A stretch of DNA of 10,770 bases. It comes from Clostridiales bacterium. Its GTDB lineage: Bacteria > Bacillota > Clostridia > Lachnospirales > WQUN01. The stretch is taken from positions 1 through 10,770 of the forward strand of contig JAISRJ010000117.1 in assembly GCA_031273705.1 (NCBI GenBank), in the 5' to 3' direction. How positions within the stretch are numbered: the stretch's first letter is position 1; every line of letters starts with the position of its first letter. Under the pieces are notes generated by a model that was not told where the DNA came from, made no database searches, and saw only the letters and a list, made by a program, of their open reading frames with translations. This document shows positions 1 through 6,547 of this stretch, piece by piece. A program made the translations under genes and the position numbers.

Positions 1-11
1 CGCAAAAAGAG

Positions 12-40
12 AAACGCAGTTCTTAGAATAACTGCGTTTT
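12..40. terminator. Hairpin terminator left of the sensor kinase gene
   Basis: A 10-bp perfect inverted repeat (AAACGCAGTT at 12-21, AACTGCGTTT at 30-39) encloses an 8-nt loop. On the plus strand it is followed by TTTTATATAAAT. On the minus strand the mirror side gives CTCTTTTTG, so it could end transcripts from either direction: the kinase operon arriving from the right, or a gene lying left of the window. It sits about 170 bp beyond the kinase stop codon. The rest of 41-209 is AT-rich, and I see no gene or further signal in it. Confidence 0.65.
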
Positions 41-209
41 ATATAAATATATTGTCTATCCTAAAAATTTACAGATATATTGTACAGCATAACTATTGGT
101 TGATAGTGAATGATAACGAAATACGCACAGTATTTTAGTAATTAACACAATTAATTATAGACAATTAATAAATCATTGGCGGTATAATAAAACTGTTGGT
201 AATTATTCA

Positions 210-2024
210 TCATCGGGTAGTTTCAGGTTCTCTGACTTTCAGACGAATGGTTACGGTCGTGCCCAATCCCGGTTGGCTGGTAAAGCTTAAACCGTATCCG
301 TCGCCATAGTAAGCAATCAAACGCTCGTGGATATTTTTCAGCCCGTAGTGACTGCCGTCCACCGACATATCATTGGCAAGGTGTAGCCCCGCGGATATTC
401 TGCGAAGGCTTTCATCGGTCATTCCGGCTCCGTCGTCCGATATTTCTATAAGCAGATCTTCCTCTAATCTATGCGCGCGAATATGGATAACGCCGGTTTG
501 GTCGTCACGCTTTAGTATGCCGTGCTTTATCGCGTTTTCTACTATCGGCTGTAAGATTAAATGAGGCACAGTATGTTGATAAAGCTCTGTCGGAATATCC
601 CACTTTAAAGTTATCGCCCCGCGATAGCGAATGTTTTGTATGCTCTGATATGTTTCCGTCAGCTCTATCTCACGCCCCAGATCCGACAACTCACGCCCTA
701 CATTAAGACACAGCTTATAAAATCTCGCGAGCAAGCTTACAATTCGCTCGACTTCTTCCGGTTTACTCTCATAGGCGTAGTAGTTGATCATTTCTAAAGT
801 GTTGTATAGAAAATGAGGGTTTATTTGCGATTGCAAAGCTTTTATTTCAGCTTTATTCGCGGTTTGCATCGCCAAATTTCTGGCTGTGGTCAGCATACTT
901 AATTCTTCTGTCAAATAATTATAGCTTTCAAATAAGTTTCCAACCTCGTCGCCCTCGACAACCTGCGGCAATGGCTCCAACACACCGTTTTTTAAGCTAC
1001 TCATATATTCGGAAACCAGGCTGATACGCCGGCTAACCCGCCTGGAGAATCTTAATGACATATAAAATATAAAAAATCCGCAGGATAACATACTGATTAC
1101 TATTACGTACCATTGCCTGTCGCTCAGCAGGGTTGTTCCATCATAAGGCACCAGCATAATCAACCGCCAGGGGTTCTTTTCAAAACTGCGGGATTGCACA
1201 TAATAGCGCGTGTTGTTTATGAACGGCACACTGGCGGTGGTAGAACTAAACTTCCTAACCGGTATAGCTTGCAGTAAATTTGTACAATCAACACAATCGG
1301 TCGCGGTTTGAACATGAGTGATAATATTACTTTCATCGGCTACCACCACGCAAGCGCCATCCACTTCGGGTAAGGAAGTTGTTAATGTCTCATTTAATAA
1401 TTTTATGTCAAAACTCACGTTCATGACGGATGTGGTTCTGTTTAGTTTAGCGGGGTCGCAGACGCGCACAGAATATGAAATAGTGCTGTCGTCATATCGC
1501 CACATATTTTTATAAGGGCTGGAGGTAAGCCTAGTATACCATGCTTCGTCTTTTATAGAGCTTATGGGAAAGAATGTGAAATCATCCAGAATAAAATCGT
1601 TCATTTCATTTACATAAACCATTAACTTAAGTTTCCATATGTTCGCACTCTCTATATATTGAACGATTGTGTTTACTTGTGTCTTGGTTTTAAGCCGAGA
1701 CAGCGCGGGATCATTGCTTAATCCCTGCTGCAATAGCTTTTGAGACTCGGCGCTTATTTGAATCGGCAACATATCGCGGCGAATGGTTTCAAAATTATTA
1801 TTCAGCACTTCATATAATTGAGTGAAGGAGTTGCTTGCGTTAAGGCGCATACGGCTGTAAACCGAGTTGGTTACATAGCTGTTAAAGAGAACCAAAGAAA
1901 TTATCAACGGAATAAAAATCGAAGCGATTACAAGTATATTCATTTTTACGCCGAATCTTAGATATTTTAGTTTTACCTGTAATAATCTTACAAATCCAAT
2001 GGTTTTATTTAACAGGACATTCAA
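210..2024 (-). CDS. Sensor histidine kinase, YesM type (Cache-HAMP-His_kinase-HATPase)
   Basis: This is a membrane histidine kinase of 604 residues, the usual size for the YesM/LytS-like family. A positively charged N-terminus leads into membrane helix 1 (about residues 28-50), an extracellular region (51-300) where a Cache-like sensor fold is expected, helix 2 (about 304-323) and a HAMP linker (about 324-376). The His_kinase domain has the phosphoacceptor in QINPHFLYN (H404). The ATPase domain shows the N box (VENAIKHG, N497), the G1 box (DDGAGM, 530-535) and the G2 box (YGLKN, around 560-564). Its TTG start (2022-2024) overlaps the TGA of the response regulator gene (2021-2023), so translation is coupled; no strong ribosome binding site is visible in front of it. 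An ATG at residue 28 is possible but would remove the charged N-terminus. In this family the kinase phosphorylates the adjacent AraC-type regulator. The ligand is unknown, often a sugar or other small solute. Confidence 0.93.
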   Translation of the reverse strand: MNVLLNKTIGFVRLLQVKLKYLRFGVKMNILVIASIFIPLIISLVLFNSYVTNSVYSRMRLNASNSFTQLYEVLNNNFETIRRDMLPIQISAESQKLLQQGLSNDPALSRLKTKTQVNTIVQYIESANIWKLKLMVYVNEMNDFILDDFTFFPISSIKDEAWYTRLTSSPYKNMWRYDDSTISYSVRVCDPAKLNRTTSVMNVSFDIKLLNETLTTSLPEVDGACVVVADESNIITHVQTATDCVDCTNLLQAIPVRKFSSTTASVPFINNTRYYVQSRSFEKNPWRLIMLVPYDGTTLLSDRQWYVIVISMLSCGFFIFYMSLRFSRRVSRRISLVSEYMSSLKNGVLEPLPQVVEGDEVGNLFESYNYLTEELSMLTTARNLAMQTANKAEIKALQSQINPHFLYNTLEMINYYAYESKPEEVERIVSLLARFYKLCLNVGRELSDLGREIELTETYQSIQNIRYRGAITLKWDIPTELYQHTVPHLILQPIVENAIKHGILKRDDQTGVIHIRAHRLEEDLLIEISDDGAGMTDESLRRISAGLHLANDMSVDGSHYGLKNIHERLIAYYGDGYGLSFTSQPGLGTTVTIRLKVREPETTR

Positions 2025-3562
2025 GTTTTTAGACCACTGGGTGATTCACCCATTTCTTTTTTATATACGTATGAAAAATAGTTGCCATTGCGGTATCCGA
2101 CCATTCGGGCTACATCCTTTACCCGATATTCACCGGTTTCTATTAATTCACGGGCTTTGCCGATGCGAAGCCGTGTTAGAAAGTTACCTAATGTTTCTCC
2201 CACAGTGTTTTTAAACAAATGACAAATGTAGGTAGGAGACAACCGCAAGTTATCGGCAATGATTGTGACGCTTAGATCGGGGTTGTGATAATTCTGACGC
2301 AAGTAGGCGATAATGCGATTAACGACCGCGTTGCCGGTAGCGCTCTTAATGGCGTTAAAATATCGATTAGCCGCTAGAATCACAAAGCTGTGCAAGTCGT
2401 CTATAAATGGAAGGCTATGTATGTGATCCCATATGGCGTATTCATCCTCAAATTCGTCGAATATTACTGTATTGCTTTGTTCGGCGGCGCGGAGTATCAT
2501 CACTATTATCGTATAGTAAAAACGTATCGCGTGATTGGGGGGTGTTGAGTCGTATGCTTTAATGGCGGTCGTTAGATTATTGATTATATTTACGACGTGT
2601 TGCGCCGAATCTTTTATAAGCGCGTGGGAAAAGTCCGATAGGGCAATCTTTTCAAAATCAAATGAGTTCAAGTCGTGCGTCCTGTAATAACATATACAGC
2701 CCGGGGTTTTATAATAACACTGCGAAAGCGCTTGAACGGCGGTTTCGTAAGAATCGTGAAAGATTTTCGGCGATGTGTCCGCCCTGCCGATCGCGTAAAC
2801 GCTCTTTAGATTAAGCCCGGCCAACTGAGAAGTTAGGTTACGTAAATAATATTCCAGCTTTTCACGGCGTTTAAAATTTGTCGTTTTGCAAAAGACATGA
2901 ATAATAATCCTGTCCGCTTTACGAAAGCTGACTGCGCGGCAGTCGCCCGTAAATACGTCGCAGATTAGCGCAACTAATTCTTCATCCGTTATATTGCTAT
3001 CCTCATGGCCTATTAATCGGGCGGCAACAGTAAAAAAATATGTATAGTCGAGAACATCGAATAAGTGGCTGACAGATTCGAGTGCGTCGTTAAGAGTTTC
3101 TTGCTGTGTAAGTCGCTTAGCGGCCGAAATTATCTGGGCAATGCGGTTCTTCTTATTAAATTTTTGTAGATTATTCTCGATAAAATGCTCACGTCGCACA
3201 TTTTCGGCGGCGTTGCGGATGGAGTCAGTTAATTCCACCATATCGATAGGTTTCTCTACATAGCTAACAGCTCGCAGACGTATAGCGGTGCGCAGGTAAG
3301 GAGCGTCAGAATATCCGCTGATAAATATCAGTTTGCAGTCTGGTTTAAGACGAATAATTTCCTCCGCCAACTGCAAGCCGTCCATGTTAGGCATTCTTAC
3401 GTCGGTCAGTAGAATGTCCGGCGAGTAATCGCGTAACATTTTTATAGCCTCGACGCCATTAGAAGCCTGCCTAATATCGTCAATGCCCAGACCTTGCCAG
3501 TCAAGTTGCCTAACAATACGCTCGCGAACAAAAAACTCGTCGTCAACTAATAGAAGCCGCAA
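2021..3562 (-). CDS. Response regulator, YesN type (REC + AraC-family HTH)
   Basis: This is a DNA-binding partner of the adjacent kinase, 513 residues from the start chosen here. The receiver domain (about 1-120) has the acidic pair D7-D8, phosphoacceptor D54 in LLTDVRMPNMDG, S82 in FISGY and K104 in VEKPID. The middle region (about 165-295) includes a stretch (AIGR...SYETAVQAL) resembling the degenerate GGDEF-like part of YesN/CdaR-type regulators. The C-terminus (about 415-513) is an AraC HTH with helices around 430-451 and 480-502 (RVKDVARMVGY). The TTG at 3560-3562 is preferred: GGAGGTG lies 5 nt before it, and the protein then begins MRLLLVDDE, typical for REC. An upstream in-frame TTG at 3578-3580 would place that ribosome binding site inside the coding region. 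It is the first gene of the regulator-kinase operon and is divergent from the MoaF-like operon, the most likely target besides itself (inference). Confidence 0.94.
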   Translation of the reverse strand: MRLLLVDDEFFVRERIVRQLDWQGLGIDDIRQASNGVEAIKMLRDYSPDILLTDVRMPNMDGLQLAEEIIRLKPDCKLIFISGYSDAPYLRTAIRLRAVSYVEKPIDMVELTDSIRNAAENVRREHFIENNLQKFNKKNRIAQIISAAKRLTQQETLNDALESVSHLFDVLDYTYFFTVAARLIGHEDSNITDEELVALICDVFTGDCRAVSFRKADRIIIHVFCKTTNFKRREKLEYYLRNLTSQLAGLNLKSVYAIGRADTSPKIFHDSYETAVQALSQCYYKTPGCICYYRTHDLNSFDFEKIALSDFSHALIKDSAQHVVNIINNLTTAIKAYDSTPPNHAIRFYYTIIVMILRAAEQSNTVIFDEFEDEYAIWDHIHSLPFIDDLHSFVILAANRYFNAIKSATGNAVVNRIIAYLRQNYHNPDLSVTIIADNLRLSPTYICHLFKNTVGETLGNFLTRLRIGKARELIETGEYRVKDVARMVGYRNGNYFSYVYKKEMGESPSGLKT

Positions 3563-3567
3563 TTTGT

Positions 3568-3574
3568 CACCTCC
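3568..3574 (-). promoter_or_regulatory. Ribosome binding site deciding the response regulator start
   Basis: GGAGGTG on the minus strand, 5 nt (ACAAA) before the TTG at 3560-3562. It rules in that TTG rather than the in-frame TTG at 3578-3580 upstream of it. Confidence 0.8.
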
Positions 3575-3599
3575 AAACAATTTATGTTACTATTTAGCT

Positions 3600-3638
3600 C
3601 CTAGCCACCACCGGCGCTTCGCGCCGGTGGTGGCTAGG
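3600..3638. repeat. Long GC-rich perfect palindrome in the regulator leader
   Basis: An 18-bp perfect stem (CCTAGCCACCACCGGCGC at 3600-3617, its reverse complement at 3621-3638) closes on a TTC loop. It is far more GC-rich than its surroundings, and neither side has a T run, so it is not a classical intrinsic terminator. It falls within the predicted 5' leader of the response regulator mRNA, about 25 nt before the ribosome binding site. It could be a REP-like mobile palindrome, a leader element affecting mRNA stability, or a barrier between divergent transcription units. I cannot tell which from one copy. Confidence 0.75.
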
Positions 3639-3667
3639 CAGTAAGTTATACAAATCTACCTATGATT

Positions 3668-3695
3668 ATTTTATATTTATTGCCGTATTTGTCAA
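3668..3695 (-). promoter_or_regulatory. Predicted sigma-A promoter of the regulator-kinase operon
   Basis: On the minus strand a perfect TTGACA (3690-3695) is followed after 16 nt by TAAAAT (3668-3673) inside TATAAAAT. Transcription would begin near 3660 and give a leader of about 100 nt that contains the long hairpin at 3600-3638 before the ribosome binding site. The TTGACA match and the position make this the best promoter in the divergent region. The start site has not been measured. Confidence 0.6.
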
Positions 3696-3739
3696 GGCAC
3701 TATATTTTCATACTTGCGGCACGACACGTAACCATTTTC

Positions 3740-3796
3740 TTTGCCTTACGCTGAAAAACCCTTGTTTGCCGTTGGCAAACGCTTACGCTCGCGAGC
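3740..3796 (+). promoter_or_regulatory. Cluster of inverted and direct repeats upstream of the MoaF-like operon
   Basis: Several small repeats lie together. GTTTGCC-gtt-GGCAAAC (3764-3780) is a perfect inverted repeat. GCTCGCGAGC (3787-3796) is a perfect palindrome. TTTGCC occurs at 3740-3745 and 3765-3770, and CTTACGCT at 3745-3752 and 3782-3789. Direct repeats are the usual binding pattern of AraC-type regulators, so this is a candidate operator for the divergent response regulator. A LacI-family operator is also possible. A weak promoter overlaps: TTGGCA (3772-3777), 18 nt, CATAAC (3796-3801). Confidence 0.35.
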
Positions 3797-3825
3797 ATAA
3801 CAGAATTTTCTATATCTAAATAAAT

Positions 3826-3832
3826 AGGAGGT
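3826..3832 (+). promoter_or_regulatory. Ribosome binding site of the first MoaF-like gene
   Basis: AGGAGGT, 5 nt before the ATG at 3838. It is near-consensus and fixes the start of the first gene of the operon. Confidence 0.8.
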
Positions 3833-3837
3833 ATCAG

Positions 3838-4713
3838 ATGGGAAAACCTTATTACGGCATAATGCCCGAAGAACCGGTTTTTGAGGGTATGAGCCAATAC
3901 CGTGATCCGCTTAATTTTGAGCTGGATGGTAAAAAGTTTCGATTGGTGTTTGATGGGGGGATAGAGCAGGAGTATTTTATCAATTTCAGTTCGGCTAATA
4001 CATTAACATGGGGCGAGTTCGGCGAAGCCGGGGTTATCGAGCGTTATGAGTGCGCGAAGCTGGAAGACGTGTATTTTGTAAACTTTGAGTTTACATTGCT
4101 AAAACCGCGCACAAATATTACTTTGATAATAGATTTAGCCTCACGATTGGTCACGATGGTCAAAACGATTACAAACTTTCATAAAAAGTATATCTATTTA
4201 TGCGAGGCGGAATTTTTCTTTGGTTATGTTGACATTCCGGGGCAGCAGGTTCCGGCGGAGCGCCACGCGTATACGAAAGATCTGGTTGGCAAGCGCATTC
4301 ACTGGCATTACAACCCGTCGTTAGAGATTATCCACGTATATTATTGCGAAAACTACTGCCGGGTTACATTTCCTCCCAATACAGGTTGGGGAGACGCTAC
4401 TCCGGAAGAATTTAACGCCTTGCTGGAACGCGAGCCATATGACGAAAAAGCGTCGTACATTAAAATTCGCGACGGATTATATCTGGTCAGCGTGTTGGAA
4501 CAAAACATGGCTAAGAGAGGCATGACAGGGAATTCTCTGCTGTTTCTTATAGATACTAAACGAGTGCATGATGTAGGCCGTTCGTTTGGTCATGCCGGAT
4601 TGCAGGAAGGTAAGGTTAGACCGGAGAATTATATTTTTGGAGCGTATGGCAGTTTTGTATATTCGGACGGCGTGTTGGAGTCCAAACCTAATATTTACCT
4701 AGGGTCTGTTTGA
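3838..4713 (+). CDS. MoaF-like protein, subfamily A (stand-alone)
   Basis: This is a 291-residue cytoplasmic protein with no signal peptide or membrane segment, matching the MoaF two-domain layout: an N-terminal domain (about 1-130) and a C-terminal domain (about 145-291), both expected to be calycin-like beta barrels from family knowledge. Motifs shared with the other three MoaF-like proteins here are DLVGKRIHWHY (148-158), IIHVYY (164-169) and RVHDVG (242-247), followed by FGHAG (250-254). It is closely similar to the C-terminal half of the fourth gene: PRTNITL, DLVGKRI, the EQNMxxRGxTGNSLLFL run and GRSFGHAG recur almost unchanged. Start at ATG with AGGAGGT 5 nt upstream. It is the first gene of a four-gene plus-strand operon, 49 bp ahead of the next. 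Klebsiella MoaF belongs to the monoamine regulon; its biochemical role is unresolved, and nothing nearby supports molybdenum cofactor synthesis. Possible roles are small-molecule binding or an unrecognised enzyme. Confidence 0.82.
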   Translation: MGKPYYGIMPEEPVFEGMSQYRDPLNFELDGKKFRLVFDGGIEQEYFINFSSANTLTWGEFGEAGVIERYECAKLEDVYFVNFEFTLLKPRTNITLIIDLASRLVTMVKTITNFHKKYIYLCEAEFFFGYVDIPGQQVPAERHAYTKDLVGKRIHWHYNPSLEIIHVYYCENYCRVTFPPNTGWGDATPEEFNALLEREPYDEKASYIKIRDGLYLVSVLEQNMAKRGMTGNSLLFLIDTKRVHDVGRSFGHAGLQEGKVRPENYIFGAYGSFVYSDGVLESKPNIYLGSV

Positions 4714-4762
4714 AAACCCGGTCGAATAATTGGAAACACTAATTGATGAAAGGAAGTGAAAC

Positions 4763-5677
4763 ATGGCTGTATATACCTATCCGCAATTTTCTGAGGAAGA
4801 GATAGATCGAATAGTAAAAAACACGACGGTCTATAACCAGGGAGGACTGGCGTCTTCCCGTCCTCCCTTTTACGAAGATCTCGCGGGTAAAAAATATAAT
4901 ATAAAGTATGATAACGGCTTTGAATTTGACTATCAATTCGCGGACGCCCATAAACTCTATTGGAAAGATACTTCCGGCGAGTTAAAAGAGGAATACTATG
5001 AAGCGCTGCAAGCCGACGAGCATGTTATCTTAGTCGTTCACATTGTGAAAAATACTTCTCCGCAGCAAGCGCGAATGATTGTTTTGGAAATGAATACCGG
5101 TTTAGTCACTACATTCTTCTGTAAAATAGGCAATGAGGTTTCCGCTCGAGAAGTGGATAGGGATATTGTGTTTGGGTATTTTTCCCCAACCGGGGAATCC
5201 CCGGAATCCCCGGAATCCACGGAATTTTCGGATTCAATAAAGCCGACGGCGGCCAGGCATAGCTTGACGACCAATTTAGTCGGGCGATCCATCATTTGGA
5301 CTTACTCGCCGACATTCTCTATCCAGCATATATACGCTTCTAAGTGGTATTCGGCTTTTGTGGATTTCAATTCTTTTTACGGAGGAATGCTGTTAAGCTC
5401 GCCCTGCAATTATGTTGAAATTAACGACCATGTTTATATTTATTCCTGGGTAGAAACAGAAGGTGCCGGAGTGCAGGGGTTCGCTCTGATGAATCTGTTT
5501 GATATGCACGATGTAGGCTGCTTCTTTGGAATTAACGGAGACAGTAAGTTCGAGTGTTATACGTTTGGGGCAATTGGTAAGGATGTGGGGCAGCTTACTA
5601 ATTTGCACTTGCCTAACGAGATGGATAAAGATTTTGACTGGCCTCCAAAAGAGCGTGAAGAGGGAGCGACAGAATGA
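4763..5677 (+). CDS. MoaF-like protein, subfamily B (first copy)
   Basis: This is a 304-residue predicted cytoplasmic protein. The N-terminal domain (about 38-140) carries LAGKKYNIKYDNG and EEYYEALQ; the C-terminal domain (about 168-275) carries NLVGRSIIWTYSP (171-183), IQHIYASKWYS (187-197), YVEINDHVYIYSWVET (217-232) and MHDVG (248-252). The two are joined by an acidic, Ser/Pro-rich linker with PES repeats (about 145-158). It is most similar to the next gene (EEYYEA, QHIY, INDHVY, YSWVET, MNL..MHDVG) and more distant from the first and fourth. A charged tail (about 285-304) extends beyond the domain. Start at ATG with AGGAAG 6 nt upstream. Its TGA overlaps the next gene's ATG (ATGA), implying coupled translation and perhaps a complex with its neighbour. 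The MoaF assignment rests on the shared motifs; the reaction or ligand is unknown. Confidence 0.75.
   Translation: MAVYTYPQFSEEEIDRIVKNTTVYNQGGLASSRPPFYEDLAGKKYNIKYDNGFEFDYQFADAHKLYWKDTSGELKEEYYEALQADEHVILVVHIVKNTSPQQARMIVLEMNTGLVTTFFCKIGNEVSAREVDRDIVFGYFSPTGESPESPESTEFSDSIKPTAARHSLTTNLVGRSIIWTYSPTFSIQHIYASKWYSAFVDFNSFYGGMLLSSPCNYVEINDHVYIYSWVETEGAGVQGFALMNLFDMHDVGCFFGINGDSKFECYTFGAIGKDVGQLTNLHLPNEMDKDFDWPPKEREEGATE
5192..5227 (+). repeat. 9-bp tandem repeat in the linker of the second MoaF-like gene
   Basis: Four tandem 9-bp units read GGGGAATCC, CCGGAATCC, CCGGAATCC, ACGGAATTT. They encode the ES-PES-PES-TEF stretch between the two domains. Because the unit is a multiple of three, copy-number change would lengthen or shorten the linker without a frameshift. 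Confidence 0.7.
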
Positions 5678-6516
5678 ACAAACTGCTTCGACCGTATAGA
5701 CCCAGACGAATGGCGATAGACATGACCGAGCAGGAAGTCGCTGACTTGGTGGCAAACAGCCCTGATTGTTTGACTGGCGACCTTACAGGCAGGCGGCCGG
5801 AATTTAGTTTAAAGCTGGCGGGCAAGAATTTGACTCTGCGTTCCGACGACGGACCCACGATTAAATATTCGTTTATAGACCGGCATAAATTAATTTGGGA
5901 TTCCGGAGAAGGAGAGCGCGAGGAATATTATGAAGCTTTTCAGATCGACAAATCTATTTTCCTGGTCGCTTATCTGATAAAAGATTCCCGCCCGGCTACC
6001 TCGGTCACCGCCGTACTGGATATAGAAATGAATCTTATGACCTTGATTATCTCTACTATGGGAACCCCGTTAGCCGCCCGATATGTGGGACAGAAGATTT
6101 ATCACGGGGTTATTGAAAGCGAAGGCACGCGCTATTCCTTGGCTTGGCGGCACCATCCCACGCGGGAACTGGTCGGCGGCTCTATGGGTTGGTCTTACCG
6201 AGACGATATATGCAGTCAACATATTTACGGTTCGCCTTATTCCATAGCCTGGGTAATCTTAAACGGACCCGGTACGGGTTTGTTGGGCACCGCGCCGTGC
6301 AAATATTATAAAATAAACGATCATGTTTATCTATATTCCTGGGTAGAGACGTTTGGTTCCGGCCAGCAAGGCGTTGTACTGATGAATTTGCACCTTATGC
6401 ACGATGTGGGAACTTTTTACGGAATAACTCACGGACAGCGTTTTGAATTCTACGCATATGGCGCGAGGGGATATAACCTTGGTTCATATAATACGAAAGA
6501 TTTATTCAAGTGGTAA
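5674..6516 (+). CDS. MoaF-like protein, subfamily B (second copy)
   Basis: This is a 280-residue predicted cytoplasmic protein with the same two-domain plan as the preceding gene. The N-terminal domain (about 45-145) has LAGKNLTL and EEYYEAFQ; the C-terminal domain (about 163-270) has ELVGGSMGWSYRD (165-177), SQHIYGSPYS (181-190), YKINDHVYLYSWVET (212-226) and LMHDVG (241-246). It lacks the PES linker and acidic tail of its sister. The chosen ATG (5674) shares ATGA with the upstream stop and has AGAGGGAG just before it. A second ATG at 5710 has no ribosome binding site. The basic N-terminus (RPYRPRR) is short and not a signal peptide. Close pairing and coupling with its sister suggest recent duplication and perhaps a heteromeric product (inference). 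Function is unknown beyond the MoaF relationship. Confidence 0.73.
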   Translation: MNKLLRPYRPRRMAIDMTEQEVADLVANSPDCLTGDLTGRRPEFSLKLAGKNLTLRSDDGPTIKYSFIDRHKLIWDSGEGEREEYYEAFQIDKSIFLVAYLIKDSRPATSVTAVLDIEMNLMTLIISTMGTPLAARYVGQKIYHGVIESEGTRYSLAWRHHPTRELVGGSMGWSYRDDICSQHIYGSPYSIAWVILNGPGTGLLGTAPCKYYKINDHVYLYSWVETFGSGQQGVVLMNLHLMHDVGTFYGITHGQRFEFYAYGARGYNLGSYNTKDLFKW

Positions 6517-6534
6517 AAATGTCAGGGAATTGTT

Positions 6535-6541
6535 GAGGAGG
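6535..6541 (+). promoter_or_regulatory. Ribosome binding site deciding the start of the SDR-MoaF fusion
   Basis: GAGGAGG ends 6 nt before the ATG at 6548. The protein then begins MKIGVIGANGKAG, a canonical Rossmann start. This excludes the in-frame ATG at 6443, which lies inside the preceding gene. Confidence 0.85.
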
Positions 6542-6547
6542 TTTTTT

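Noticed and set aside
51..165. Inverted repeat ATTGTCTAT (51-59) / ATAGACAAT (157-165)
   Set aside because: Only 9 bp, about 100 bp apart in AT-rich DNA, not extended on either side; chance is likely.
3563..3580. Upstream TTG start for the response regulator
   Set aside because: It would put the GGAGGTG site inside the coding region and prefix the receiver domain with six unusual residues.
3600..3638. Intrinsic terminator between the divergent operons
   Set aside because: No T run on either side, and both neighbouring genes point away from it, so no gene ends there.
3773..3787. CcpA cre-like site (TGGCAAACGCTTACG)
   Set aside because: It misses conserved positions of the cre consensus, including the T of the leading TG, and overlaps other repeats, so catabolite control cannot be claimed.
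5393..5858. Two minus-strand open frames opposite the MoaF-like genes
   Set aside because: They run opposite well-supported coding genes, have no ribosome binding sites, and show unstructured composition; they are frame shadows.
6443..6547. Longer start (ATG 6443) for the SDR-MoaF gene
   Set aside because: It lies inside the preceding gene in another frame, adds 35 residues before a canonical Rossmann start, and has no ribosome binding site, while the ATG at 6548 has GAGGAGG.
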